This document shows, piece after piece, positions 35,702-44,000 of a stretch of 64,000 bases of DNA. How positions within the stretch are numbered: position 1 is the first letter of the stretch; each line of letters begins with the position of its first letter. The DNA is from an uncultured Oscillibacter sp. (lineage in GTDB: Bacteria; Bacillota; Clostridia; Oscillospirales; Oscillospiraceae). A model generated the notes under the pieces. The model was not told the origin of the DNA. It did no database searches and saw nothing but the letters and a program-made list of their open reading frames with translations. The translations under genes and the position numbers were made by a program. The DNA lies in assembly GCA_900548505.1 (NCBI GenBank), contig URKI01000003.1:1-64000 (forward strand). The letters run 5' to 3'.

Positions 35702-35756
35702 ATTGTTAACCTTGTAAAAATTTTAGGTTGACAATTGGCGTGTCCTGGCGTATGAT
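35702..35756 (+). promoter_or_regulatory. bioY promoter with BirA operator
   Basis: Inverted repeat ATTGTTAACC (35702-35711) and GGTTGACAAT (35726-35735), 14-bp spacer, as in BirA boxes. The right half contains the -35 TTGACA (35728-35733); TATGAT (35751-35756) follows at 17 bp. BirA-biotinyl-AMP binding would block the promoter. Match seen directly; no birA is in the window. Confidence 0.88.
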
Positions 35757-35786
35757 CGACCCATCGGATTACAAGGAGGAATTATT

Positions 35787-36341
35787 TTGAAGTCTCACAG
35801 CCGTCTGCGCACGGTGGACCTCGCCTATTTGGGCCTGTTCGCCGCGCTCATGGCCATCTGCGCCTGGATCTCCGTGCCCATGCCGGCGCCCCTGGTCCCC
35901 TTTACCCTGCAAACCTTCGCCATTTTCGCCGCTGTGACCACCCTGGGCGGTCGCCGGGGCACTTATGCCGTTGGCGTCTACCTGCTGCTGGGACTGGTAG
36001 GCCTGCCGGTCTTTGCGGGCTTTCGCAGCGGCCCCGGTACGCTCTTGGGCACCACCGGCGGCTACATTCTGGGCTTTTTTGTCTGCGCCGTGGTGTATTG
36101 GCTGGTGACCGCCTGGCTGGGAGAGTCTCTCTGGGCCGTGTTTCTTGGGGGGACCCTGGGTCTTGCCGCCTGCTACGCCTTCGGCACCGCCTGGTTTTTG
36201 CTGCTCTACATCCGTACCACCGGCCCCATGAGTCTGGGCGCGGCGCTGGGCATGTGCGTGGTGCCCTATGTGCTGCCGGACCTCTGCAAGCTGGCGCTGG
36301 CGATTCTGGTGAGCCGCCGGGTCCGGCCTCATCTGCGATAA
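35787..36341 (+). CDS. bioY: BioY, biotin-specific ECF transporter S component
   Basis: 184 residues from a TTG at 35787 with AGGAGG 7 nt before it. Six membrane spans; family motifs include VPFTLQTFAIFAA, GLVGLPVFAGFRSGPGTLLGTTGGYILGF and VVPYVLPDLCKLALA. Works with energising EcfA/EcfT proteins, not encoded here. Strong BirA-type operator upstream, so it should be repressed by biotin. Confidence 0.96.
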   Translation: MKSHSRLRTVDLAYLGLFAALMAICAWISVPMPAPLVPFTLQTFAIFAAVTTLGGRRGTYAVGVYLLLGLVGLPVFAGFRSGPGTLLGTTGGYILGFFVCAVVYWLVTAWLGESLWAVFLGGTLGLAACYAFGTAWFLLLYIRTTGPMSLGAALGMCVVPYVLPDLCKLALAILVSRRVRPHLR

Positions 36342-36357
36342 GCGGATGCGCTTGTAA

Positions 36358-36394
36358 AAAACGTCCCGGGATGCAATGCATCCCGGGACGTTTT
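36358..36394. terminator. Bidirectional terminator between bioY and the GNAT gene
   Basis: AAAACGTCCCGGGATGCA pairs with its full complement, an 18-bp stem with a 1-nt gap and T4/A4 ends. Confidence 0.92.
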
Positions 36395-36406
36395 CCACAT
36401 ATCTGT

Positions 36407-36889
36407 TTAAAAAGTCAACCGCATGTCATACCAGACCACCCCGCCATGGGTGGAGCCGGACACGCCCTCACAGCGGTAGCCGAAGGACTCGTAATAATGG
36501 ATCAGCTCCTCCTTGCAGGTGAGCACACACCCCTTGCGGCCCTGGGCACGGGCATCGGCGGTGACCTGCTTTAGAAGCATCCCCGCACAGCCCCGGCGCC
36601 GGTAGGCCGGAATGGTGTTGACACCGAAGATCATCTGCCAGGCGCCCTGCTCATTGTGGAGCGATGCATCCTCGTACATCTCGTCCCGAAGGAACGGCTC
36701 ATCGGTGACCATACCGTCCACAAAGCTCACCAGGGTCCCCTCGTCCTCCAGCAGCCAGAAGTGATCAGGGTATACGGCCAGTCGGCGGGCAATGGACGCC
36801 TCGTCCGCTGCCTCCGCCGGAGGAAAGCAGGCAGCCTCCACCGCCGCCAGGGCCTTGAGATCCGCCTGGGCGGCGGTTCGGATACGCAT
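36407..36889 (-). CDS. GNAT family N-acetyltransferase
   Basis: 160 residues. Acetyl-CoA loop reads IPAYRRRGCAGMLL near residue 95 (R/QxxGxG/A), with GVNTIP before it and LIHYYESFGY as the final helix. Substrate unknown. It follows the XRE-cupin gene by 11 nt on the same strand and is likely its regulatory target or partner. Confidence 0.9.
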   Translation of the reverse strand: MRIRTAAQADLKALAAVEAACFPPAEAADEASIARRLAVYPDHFWLLEDEGTLVSFVDGMVTDEPFLRDEMYEDASLHNEQGAWQMIFGVNTIPAYRRRGCAGMLLKQVTADARAQGRKGCVLTCKEELIHYYESFGYRCEGVSGSTHGGVVWYDMRLTF

Positions 36890-36900
36890 AGGGTTCCTCC

Positions 36901-37455
36901 TTACTTCAAATACCGGTAGCTCAACAGCAGCCGGGCCGTGGAATTGGTCATGTTCTCAAAGCGGTAGGGCCGGTCTGCCGCAAAGCGCAGGGCATCCCGC
37001 TCCAAAAGCTGGAAGTCCTCGTCCTGGGCCGTTAGCTTCACGGAGCCGGACATGACCGTGGCGTGGCAGACACACCCGGGCACGGACGGCTCCGGGGCAT
37101 ACCGGGCGCTGATGTACAGATCCAGGAAGAAATTCTCCTGCCGGGTCACATCGTCATAGGGAAAGGAGGGCCGCAGCACCGCCTTGCCCCCATCCAGCCG
37201 AACGGGCTTGGTATCCAGCTCCCGCACCAGCTCCAGCGGCTCGAACGCGTCGTTTTCCAGCAGCACCTGGGCCGGCACTTTCAGCGCCAGGGCCAGCTTG
37301 CCCACCACCGCCACAGAGGGGTTGGCCTCTCCCCGCTCGATCTGGCCCAGCATGCTGCGGGACACGCCCGCGATGGCCGCTGTGCGCTCCATGCTGAGTT
37401 TTTTGCTTTTGCGGATGCGTTTGATGTTCTCCCCTACCGCCCGGGTCAATTCCAT
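36901..37455 (-). CDS. XRE-family regulator with cupin domain
   Basis: 184 residues. HTH spans about residues 8-62 (KKLSMERTAAIAGVSRSMLGQIERGEANPS), then a cupin sensor from about 110 to 182 (the GSVKLTAQDEDFQL barrel strand). Such MerR-like XRE-cupin proteins usually sense a small molecule and regulate an adjacent enzyme, here the GNAT. TTGACA-17-TACTAT promoter upstream; the ribosome site (AAGGGCGG) is poor. Confidence 0.92.
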   Translation of the reverse strand: MELTRAVGENIKRIRKSKKLSMERTAAIAGVSRSMLGQIERGEANPSVAVVGKLALALKVPAQVLLENDAFEPLELVRELDTKPVRLDGGKAVLRPSFPYDDVTRQENFFLDLYISARYAPEPSVPGCVCHATVMSGSVKLTAQDEDFQLLERDALRFAADRPYRFENMTNSTARLLLSYRYLK

Positions 37456-37509
37456 ACTAGGCGCCGCCCTTCTCTAAAATCACACAGTATATTGGTCGCT
37501 TCGACGTTT

Positions 37510-37538
37510 ATAGTACCCGTTTTTCCCATTTGTGTCAA
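37510..37538 (-). promoter_or_regulatory. Promoter of the XRE-cupin/GNAT operon
   Basis: Minus strand TTGACA (37533-37538), 17 bp, TACTAT (37510-37515), about 55 nt before the start. It is strong enough that repression by its own product is plausible. Confidence 0.83.
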
Positions 37539-37562
37539 TAGCGGCTGACCGGACGGACGTAA

Positions 37563-37593
37563 AAAAGCGGAGCGGCTTAGCCGCTCCGCTTTT
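37563..37593 (-). terminator. Terminator after cysS
   Basis: AAAAGCGGAGCGGC pairs with GCCGCTCCGCTTTT around TTA; T-run on both strands. Confidence 0.92.
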
Positions 37594-37603
37594 TCTTTAC
37601 TTG

Positions 37604-39049
37604 TCAGATGCGCTTCCAGACGGCGCCGCCGGGCACGTCGGTGATCTCGATGCCCTGGACCTTCAGCTCGTCACGGATGCGGTCGGCCTCGGCAAAGTTC
37701 TTGGCCTTCTTGGCCTCCGCACGGGCCAGGACCTTGGCGTCCACCTCCGGGTCACCCTCGCCGGTGACAGTATAGCCGCCGGCGGTGGCAGTGGCAGCGG
37801 TCTTGGCCAGTTCCTTCTGCTTTTCCGCAGCCCGCTCCAGAAGGCTCAGGCTCAGCACCTGGTCAAACTCACCCAGCAGGGCCAGCTTGGTGGCATCGTT
37901 GGTCTTGGCCTTGAGCACGTCGTAGAGGGCCGTCACTGCCAGGGACGTGTTCAGGTCGTTGTCCAGCGCGGCCTTGAACTTATTCCGCAGCTCCGCCGCC
38001 GCGGCCTCATCCACGTCGCCGCCCTCTTTCAGTGCGGCGATCCGGGCGATGAGCTTATCGTAGGCAGTCTTGGCGTTGTCCAGGTTCTCCCAGGTGAACA
38101 CCAGCGCCTTGCGGTAGTGGGACTGGAGGCAGAACAGGCGATAGACCAAAGGATCGTAGCCCTTTTCCTCCAGCAGGGAGACAGTGAGGAACTCGCCCTT
38201 GGACTTGCTCATCTTGCCGGTGGCAGTGTTCAGGTGGTGGACATGGAACCACTGGGGGCACCAGGGATGGCCCAGGTAGCTCTCGGACTGGGCGATCTCG
38301 TTGGTGTGGTGGGGGAACGCATTGTCCACGCCGCCGCAGTGCAGGTCCAGATACTCGCCGTTGTGCTTGAGAGAGATTCCGGAGCACTCAATGTGCCAGC
38401 CGGGATAGCCCACGCCCCAGGGAGAGTCCCACTTGAGGGCCTGGTCCTCGAACTTGGACTGGGTGAACCAGAGGACGAAATCGTTCTTGTTGCGCTTGTT
38501 GGTATCCTCTTCCACGCCCTCCCGGACACCCACGGCCAGATCTTCCTCGTCGTGGTCGTTGAACACGTAGTAGCGGGAGAGCTTGCTGGTGTCAAAGTAC
38601 ACGTTGCCGCCGGCAAAGTAGGCATAGCCGGTGTCCTGGAGCTTTTTGACGATGTTGATATACTCCTGGATGCAGTTGGTGGCGGGCTCCACCACGTCCG
38701 GGCGCTTGATGTTGAGCTTGCGGCAGTCGGAGAAGAAGGCGTCCGTATAGAACTGGGCGATCTCCATGACGGTCTTGTGCTCCCGCTTGGCGCCCTTGAG
38801 CATCTTATCCTCGCCGGTGTCGGCGTCGGAGCTCAGGTGGCCCACGTCGGTGATGTTCATGACCCGGTTGACGTCATAACCGGCGTAGCGCAGGTACTTC
38901 TCCAGCACATCCTCCATGATATAGGAGCGCAGGTTGCCGATGTGGGCAAAGTGATACACCGTGGGGCCGCAGGTATACATCTCCACGTGGCCGGGGGTAT
39001 GGGTAGTAAATTCCGCTTTTTTGTGGGTGGCTGAGTTATAAAGATACAT
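37604..39049 (-). CDS. cysS: Cysteinyl-tRNA synthetase
   Basis: 481 residues. Class Ia: MYTCGPTVYHFAHIGNLRSY holds the first zinc Cys and HIGN; GWHIECSG and HCGGVDNAFPHHTNE supply the remaining zinc ligands; KMSKSKG follows near residue 272. The DALR-type helical tail is present. Starts 2 nt after cysE stop, so both share the Cys T-box leader. Confidence 0.98.
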   Translation of the reverse strand: MYLYNSATHKKAEFTTHTPGHVEMYTCGPTVYHFAHIGNLRSYIMEDVLEKYLRYAGYDVNRVMNITDVGHLSSDADTGEDKMLKGAKREHKTVMEIAQFYTDAFFSDCRKLNIKRPDVVEPATNCIQEYINIVKKLQDTGYAYFAGGNVYFDTSKLSRYYVFNDHDEEDLAVGVREGVEEDTNKRNKNDFVLWFTQSKFEDQALKWDSPWGVGYPGWHIECSGISLKHNGEYLDLHCGGVDNAFPHHTNEIAQSESYLGHPWCPQWFHVHHLNTATGKMSKSKGEFLTVSLLEEKGYDPLVYRLFCLQSHYRKALVFTWENLDNAKTAYDKLIARIAALKEGGDVDEAAAAELRNKFKAALDNDLNTSLAVTALYDVLKAKTNDATKLALLGEFDQVLSLSLLERAAEKQKELAKTAATATAGGYTVTGEGDPEVDAKVLARAEAKKAKNFAEADRIRDELKVQGIEITDVPGGAVWKRI

Positions 39050-39051
39050 AT

Positions 39052-39723
39052 TCAGGCAGTCCTTTCTTTTGTATGGGTCTGGTGTTCCATGATTTCTTCC
39101 AGCTGGGCAAGGCGCTCCCGGAGGCTATCCAGCTCCCGGCAGATGGGGTCTTCCACGTGGATCTGGTCCACAGCGTCGGCATAGCGGACGGGCACGCCGT
39201 CCATGCGCACCACCCGGGCAGGCACGCCCACGGCAGTGGCCCCGGCGGGCACGGCGGTCAGCACCACGGCGCCGGCGGCGATACGGGCATTGTCCCCCAC
39301 GGTGAAGGGGCCCAGCACCTTGGCGCCGGAGCCCACCAGCACACCGTTGCCCAGGGTGGGATGGCGCTTGCCCTGGTCCTTGCCGGTGCCGCCCAGGGTC
39401 ACGCCCTGATAGAGCAGGCAGTCATCGCCCACCTCGGCGGTCTCGCCAATGACGATGCCCATGCCGTGGTCGATGACCAGACGGCGACCGATGGTGGCGC
39501 CGGGGTGGATCTCGATGCCGGTCCAGAATCGGTTCCACTGGGACACGAAGCGGGCCAGGAAGAAAGCGCGGTGCCGGTAGAGCCAGTGAGCCAGGCGGTG
39601 GTAGAGGACGGCGTGAACGCCGGGATAGAGCAAAAAGATCTCCAGCTTGCTGCGGGCGGCCGGGTCACGGCGCTGATAAGCGCCCAGTAAGTCGGAAAGG
39701 CTGGCAAAGGGATGATGTCTCAT
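39052..39723 (-). CDS. cysE: Serine O-acetyltransferase
   Basis: 223 residues. First step of cysteine synthesis. EpsC/CysE-type: catalytic FWTGIEIHPGATIGRRLVIDHG, then left-handed beta-helix hexapeptides (VIGETAEVGDDCLLYQGVTL, GGTGKDQGKRHPTLG). ATG at 39721-39723 with AAAGGAG 9 nt upstream. The N-terminal helical domain is short compared with E. coli CysE (273), as in Firmicutes. It lies after a Cys T-box and a Cys-rich reading frame that overlaps its first 59 nt. Confidence 0.96.
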   Translation of the reverse strand: MRHHPFASLSDLLGAYQRRDPAARSKLEIFLLYPGVHAVLYHRLAHWLYRHRAFFLARFVSQWNRFWTGIEIHPGATIGRRLVIDHGMGIVIGETAEVGDDCLLYQGVTLGGTGKDQGKRHPTLGNGVLVGSGAKVLGPFTVGDNARIAAGAVVLTAVPAGATAVGVPARVVRMDGVPVRYADAVDQIHVEDPICRELDSLRERLAQLEEIMEHQTHTKERTA

Positions 39724-39823
39724 ATTCTATAACTCCTTTATTCAGTAAAATGGGCAGGGCGGTACAGATGCAAAGTCCCCAACATCGTACTGCACAGGAG
39801 TCCAAACGGTTCCGGATCATCAT
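39665..39823 (-). CDS. Cysteine-rich upstream ORF, candidate leader peptide
   Basis: 52 residues from ATG at 39821-39823, after an excellent AAAGGAGG 7 nt upstream. Cys at residues 10, 14, 18 and 20 lie within SCAVRCWGLCICTALP, and an ATG-ATG start precedes. The frame runs 59 nt into cysE in a different frame. Codons 8-10 (GAC TCC TGT) contain ACTCCT, complementary to the AGGAGT of the cysE ribosome site at 39732-39737. No homologue recognised; translation is likely from the site, function is inferred. Confidence 0.55.
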   Translation of the reverse strand: MMIRNRLDSCAVRCWGLCICTALPILLNKGVIEYETSSLCQPFRLTGRLSAP

Positions 39824-39850
39824 AGCTTTACCTCCTTTACCGGGAAAATA

Positions 39851-40098
39851 CAAAAACGCCTCCGGCACCCCACAGGGTGCAAGAGGCGTTGACACGCGGT
39901 TCCACTCTCGCTTATCACTCACGCCGGCCTAACAGCCGGACCAGCCCGATAACGGCGGCCTCACCGGGGGCCATTACGCCCCGCGCTCCCGGATGCACTT
40001 CGCAGTCTCCGCCGCAGGCATGCTTACAGCCGGTGGCACGCCCTCTCTGTCCTTTGGATGAACTGCTACTCTTTCCGTTCCTCGCGCAATCTGCTCAC
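39851..40098 (-). promoter_or_regulatory. Cysteine T-box riboswitch
   Basis: T-box leader before cysE-cysS. The conserved TGGAACCGCG antiterminator sequence is at 39895-39904; its TGGA pairs with the UCCA end expected of tRNA-Cys (U73). The Stem I region has AGAGTAG and AGAGAG elements near 40072 and 40040, and the specifier triplet TGC (Cys) at 39995-39997 inside GAAGTGCA. The competing terminator is at 39851-39890. High uncharged tRNA-Cys should allow read-through. Confidence 0.93.
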
Positions 40099-40104
40099 CT
40101 CAGT

Positions 40105-40133
40105 ATAGTAGCAGGACTTATCCGGCGTGTCAA
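40105..40133 (-). promoter_or_regulatory. cysE-cysS promoter
   Basis: Minus strand TTGACA (40128-40133), 17 bp, TACTAT (40105-40110), just ahead of the T-box. Confidence 0.88.
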
Positions 40134-40196
40134 GTGCAAGGCAAGATTTTCCCCGCAGGTGGTCTATTCGGATAGGCTCTGACCCATCATAAAAAG

Positions 40197-40225
40197 AAAA
40201 AGCCGCGGAAATTCCGCGGCTTTTT
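40197..40225 (-). terminator. Terminator after pgsA
   Basis: AAAAAGCCGCGGAA pairs with TTCCGCGGCTTTTT around one base; T-runs on both strands. Confidence 0.93.
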
Positions 40226-40233
40226 TGCGTCTC

Positions 40234-40755
40234 TCACGCAGAGGCGATCACATCTTTGTTCTTCACAAAATACTCCACACCGGAGTAGAGGGTGGTCAGG
40301 GTGATGACCCACACGCAGATGGTGTTCACCACCGCCGGGATGGGCAGAAACATGAGAACGATGCACACCATGGTGGAGGCAGTCTTTACCTTGCCGGACC
40401 AGCCGGCGGCGATGACCCGCCCCTTATCGGAGGCGATCATCCGAAGGCCGCTGACGGCGAACTCCCGGCAGATAACGATCAGCAGCATCCAGGCGGCCAT
40501 CTGCCCGATCTCCACGAACCACAGCATGGCGGCCGTGACCAGCATCTTGTCTGCCAGGGGGTCTGCAAACTTGCCGAAGTCCGTCACCAGGTTGTACTTA
40601 CGGGCGATCTTGCCGTCCAGCAGGTCCGTGAGGCTGGCCACAATGAAGATGGCCAGGGCCACATAATTGGCCCCCGGGAAGCCCCAGTACAGCACACCCA
40701 TGAACACAGGGATCAAGATAATGCGCAAAAGAGTCAATTTATTGGGCAAATTCAT
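40234..40755 (-). CDS. pgsA: Phosphatidylglycerophosphate synthase
   Basis: 173 residues, several membrane spans. CDP-alcohol phosphatidyltransferase motif DLLDGKIARKYNLVTDFGKFADPLADK (DGx2ARx8Gx3Dx3D) is intact. Makes phosphatidylglycerophosphate from CDP-diacylglycerol and glycerol 3-phosphate. Last gene of recA-recX-rimO-pgsA, 15 nt after rimO. Confidence 0.95.
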   Translation of the reverse strand: MNLPNKLTLLRIILIPVFMGVLYWGFPGANYVALAIFIVASLTDLLDGKIARKYNLVTDFGKFADPLADKMLVTAAMLWFVEIGQMAAWMLLIVICREFAVSGLRMIASDKGRVIAAGWSGKVKTASTMVCIVLMFLPIPAVVNTICVWVITLTTLYSGVEYFVKNKDVIASA

Positions 40756-40770
40756 GGTTCCTCGCTCCTT

Positions 40771-42102
40771 TCACCCTTCCTGGACCAGCTCGCCGGTCAG
40801 CTCGCCGTCCATGACGCCGGTGAGCCGGACAATGACGAACGTGCCCGGGGACACCTCCCCATCCGCCGTGAAATAGATGCGGCCGTCGATGTCGGGAGAC
40901 TCGGCGTAGCTGCGGCCGAAGAACATCTGCGCCTGACCGTCGAAGCCCTCGCACAGCACTTCCCGCTCGCTGCCCAGAACGGATTCATTGTACGCGTCGA
41001 TGATGTCGGACTGCACATCCACCACCAGCTCCGCCCGGCGTTTGGCCTCCTCCATGTCCACATGGTCCATGAGGGCGGCGCGGGTGCCATCCTCGGGATA
41101 GAAGGGGAACACACCGGCCCGCTCGATACGCATTTCCCGCAGGAACGCGCACAGCTCCTCAAAAGCGGCCTCGTCCTCACCGGGAAGGCCGGTGATAAGA
41201 CTGGTGCGCAGCACCAGGCCGGGGATGCGGTCCCGCAGGGCATTGAGAACGCGGGTCAGGGATTCCTTGGTGTCCCTCCGGTTCATGGCTTTGAGGATGC
41301 CGTCGTTGCAGTGCTGGATGGGAATATCCAGGTAGGGCAGGATCTTGGGCTCGGAGGCGATGGTGTCGATAAGCTCGTCGGTGATGTCGCTGGGGTAGAG
41401 GTAGTGGAGCCGGATCCAGTGGAAGTCCAGCTTGCAGAGCTGCCGGAGAAGTTCCGCCAGCTGGTGCTCGCCATTGAAGTCCGTGCCGTAGCGGGTGATA
41501 TCCTGGGCGATGACCAGCAGCTCCTTGACGCCGGCAGAACTGAGCTCGGCAGCCTCGTCCAGCAGCTCCGCCATGGGGCGGCTGCGGTACTTGCCCCGCA
41601 GGGACGGGATGACGCAGTAGGCGCAGTGGTTGTCGCAGCCCTCGGCGATGCGCAGGTAGGCGTACCAGGGGGGCGTGGACAAGATCCGTTCGCCGCTCTG
41701 GTTTGCGGTGTGGATATTGCCCAGGTGGCAGGGGCGCTGGCCCTTTTCCATCACCTCGGCGATGGCCTGGGCGATGTCGTCGTAACTGCCGGTACCCAGG
41801 ATGCCGTCCACCTCCGGCAGTTCCCGGAGCACATCCTCCTTGTACCGCTGGGCCATGCAGCCGGTCACCAGGATCTTCCGGATCTTCCCGGCCTTTTTCA
41901 GTTCCGCCATCTCCAGAATGTTGTCAATGGCCTCCTCACAGGCAGAGGACAAGAAGCCGCAGGTGTTGACCACCACCACGTCAGCGCCCTGGGGCTCCGT
42001 CTGGATGGTGTGGCCCGCTGCCTGGACCGTGGCCATCATCTGCTCGCAGTTGACCTGATTCTTGGCACAGCCAAGAGAGATGAATGCAACGTTGTATGAC
42101 AT
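40771..42102 (-). CDS. rimO: Ribosomal protein S12 methylthiotransferase RimO
   Basis: 443 residues from ATG at 42100-42102 (CGGAG upstream). N-terminal domain with three cluster Cys (SLGCAKN, VNTCGF, TGCMAQR), radical SAM CDNHCAYC, and a C-terminal TRAM domain. YLRIAEGCDNHCAYCVIP and PYLDIPIQHCND fit RimO; MiaB remains a less likely alternative. It methylthiolates an Asp of ribosomal protein S12. Confidence 0.95.
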   Translation of the reverse strand: MSYNVAFISLGCAKNQVNCEQMMATVQAAGHTIQTEPQGADVVVVNTCGFLSSACEEAIDNILEMAELKKAGKIRKILVTGCMAQRYKEDVLRELPEVDGILGTGSYDDIAQAIAEVMEKGQRPCHLGNIHTANQSGERILSTPPWYAYLRIAEGCDNHCAYCVIPSLRGKYRSRPMAELLDEAAELSSAGVKELLVIAQDITRYGTDFNGEHQLAELLRQLCKLDFHWIRLHYLYPSDITDELIDTIASEPKILPYLDIPIQHCNDGILKAMNRRDTKESLTRVLNALRDRIPGLVLRTSLITGLPGEDEAAFEELCAFLREMRIERAGVFPFYPEDGTRAALMDHVDMEEAKRRAELVVDVQSDIIDAYNESVLGSEREVLCEGFDGQAQMFFGRSYAESPDIDGRIYFTADGEVSPGTFVIVRLTGVMDGELTGELVQEG

Positions 42103-42171
42103 AGAATCGCTCCGTTTTCTCATTTTTATGGGGAAACCGGCAGAGGGATCTCCGCCGGTCGTAAACTTTCC

Positions 42172-42792
42172 TTACTCCTCCGACATCTCCGCCCCCAGGC
42201 GGTTCCATGCCGCCCGGATATCTCCCCAGGAAAAGCCCCGGCGCACCAGGGCACCTGTGAGGCGCCGCTTTGCGGCCTCGTCGGCCTCACCGCCGCGGAG
42301 CTTGGACGATAAAAAGCGGTCGATCTGCTCCACAGGGTCCGGCAGAGTATCCAGCGCGTCGTCCCACAGCTCCCGGGGCACGCCCTTTTCCCGGAGCTTC
42401 TCCCGCACCCGGCCGGGGCCGTAGCCCATCTGGGCGCAGTGCCGGGCCAGCACGGCGGCGTAATCGGCGTCGTTGATGGCACCGATGGCCTCCATCCACT
42501 CGGCGGCGTAGCGGGCCTCCGCCTCGCTGGCTCCCTTGTCCCGGAGCTTGCGCTCCAGATCATGGCGGCTCATGGCCCGGCGGCCCACCAGATCGGCGGC
42601 TCGGGCTTTCACATCGGACACACCTGCGGCATCCTTCAGCCGTCCCAGGGTCGCCTCGTCCAGCTCGTCTCCGGCCCGGAGGCCGAAGTCCAGCAGTTCC
42701 TGCTCCGTGACCTTCAGGCAGGCGCCGTCCGCCAGAAACACCAGCACCCGGCCCCGCTTATGGTCAGAGGCGGTGATGCGCTCAATCCTCAT
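42172..42792 (-). CDS. recX: Regulatory protein RecX
   Basis: 206 residues, helical repeats of the RecX family: [37 protein letters not shown] and [16 protein letters not shown] near the C-terminus. RecX modulates RecA filaments. It overlaps the recA 3' end by 11 nt. Confidence 0.93.
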   Translation of the reverse strand: MRIERITASDHKRGRVLVFLADGACLKVTEQELLDFGLRAGDELDEATLGRLKDAAGVSDVKARAADLVGRRAMSRHDLERKLRDKGASEAEARYAAEWMEAIGAINDADYAAVLARHCAQMGYGPGRVREKLREKGVPRELWDDALDTLPDPVEQIDRFLSSKLRGGEADEAAKRRLTGALVRRGFSWGDIRAAWNRLGAEMSEE

Positions 42793-43888
42793 CCTTGAAA
42801 TCGTCGGCGCTCACGTCCACCGCCCGGCCGGCGGCCTTGGCGGCAATGCGCGCCTGGTTGCTCATGAGCTTATCGAAGTTGGCGCGGATATCCGCCTCCA
42901 GTTTCTCCATGACCTCCGGGTTTTCCTGGAGGTACTTCTTGGCGGCGTCCCGGCCCTGACCGATGCGGGTCTCGCCCATGGAGAACCAGGAGCCCGCCTT
43001 CTGCACCAGATCCAGCTTCACGCCCAGATCCAGCAGCTCGCCGGTGTGGGCGATGCCCTCGCCGTACATGATGTCAAACTCCGCCTCCCGGAAGGGGGGC
43101 GCCACCTTGTTCTTTACCACCTTGGCCCGGGTGCGGTTGCCCACCACCTCGGAGCCGTTTTTCAGCGTCTCGATGCGCCGCACGTCGATGCGGACGGAGG
43201 AATAGAACTTCAGTGCCCGGCCGCCGGTGGTGACCTCGGGGTTGCCGTACATGACGCCCACCTTTTCACGCAGCTGGTTGATGAAGATGACAATGGTGTT
43301 GGTCTTGCCCACAGCGCCGGTGAGCTTGCGCAGAGCCTGACTCATAAGCCGGGCCTGGAGGCCCACATAGCTGTCGCCCATCTCGCCCTCGATCTCCGCC
43401 CGGGGCACCAGGGCCGCCACGGAGTCCACCACGATCACGTCGATGGCACCAGAGCGCACCAGAGCCTCCGTGATCTCCAGGGCCTGCTCGCCGGTATCCG
43501 GCTGGGAGATGAGCATCTCCTCCACATTCACGCCCAGGGCACGGGCATAGGTGGGGTCCAGGGCATGTTCGGCGTCCACAAAGGCAACCTCGCCGCCCCG
43601 CTTCTGGGCCTCCGCCACCACGTGAAGCGCCAGGGTGGTCTTACCGGAGGACTCGGGTCCGTAGATCTCCACGATGCGCCCCCGGGGAAGGCCGCCGATG
43701 CCCAGGGCCACATCCAGCGCCAGAGAGCCCGTGGGGATGTAGTCCACGTTCAGGTTGGTCTGATCGCCCAGGCGCATGATGGAGCCCTTGCCGTACATTT
43801 TCTCGATCTGGGCCATGGCGGTATCGATGGCCCGCTTTTTGTCCGAAGCCGGTGCCGCAGAGGGCACAGGCGCTTTTTCCTTTGCCAT
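42782..43888 (-). CDS. recA: Recombinase RecA
   Basis: 368 residues. Walker [13 protein letters not shown] near residue 76, Walker [23 protein letters not shown] and [15 protein letters not shown] (loop) motifs are intact. Acidic C-terminal DDFKDED. ATG follows AGGAGGAAGAAGACT. I see no CGAAC-N4-GTTCG SOS box in the 112-nt upstream gap. Confidence 0.99.
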   Translation of the reverse strand: MAKEKAPVPSAAPASDKKRAIDTAMAQIEKMYGKGSIMRLGDQTNLNVDYIPTGSLALDVALGIGGLPRGRIVEIYGPESSGKTTLALHVVAEAQKRGGEVAFVDAEHALDPTYARALGVNVEEMLISQPDTGEQALEITEALVRSGAIDVIVVDSVAALVPRAEIEGEMGDSYVGLQARLMSQALRKLTGAVGKTNTIVIFINQLREKVGVMYGNPEVTTGGRALKFYSSVRIDVRRIETLKNGSEVVGNRTRAKVVKNKVAPPFREAEFDIMYGEGIAHTGELLDLGVKLDLVQKAGSWFSMGETRIGQGRDAAKKYLQENPEVMEKLEADIRANFDKLMSNQARIAAKAAGRAVDVSADDFKDED

Positions 43889-44000
43889 AGTCTTCTTCCT
43901 CCTGTATGTTCACGTTCCGTATCTACGTCTTTGTCCATGGCAGCTCTCGCCCCAAGCTGTGTAAAGGCAATATGCCTCACAATTTTGCGAGGTTTGCCTC

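Noticed and set aside
40225..42099. Plus-strand 624-codon frame
   Set aside because: Antisense to pgsA and rimO, which carry complete catalytic motifs.
43889..44000. SOS box before recA
   Set aside because: GAACGTGAAC near the start does not fit CGAAC-N4-GTTC; no other match in the gap.
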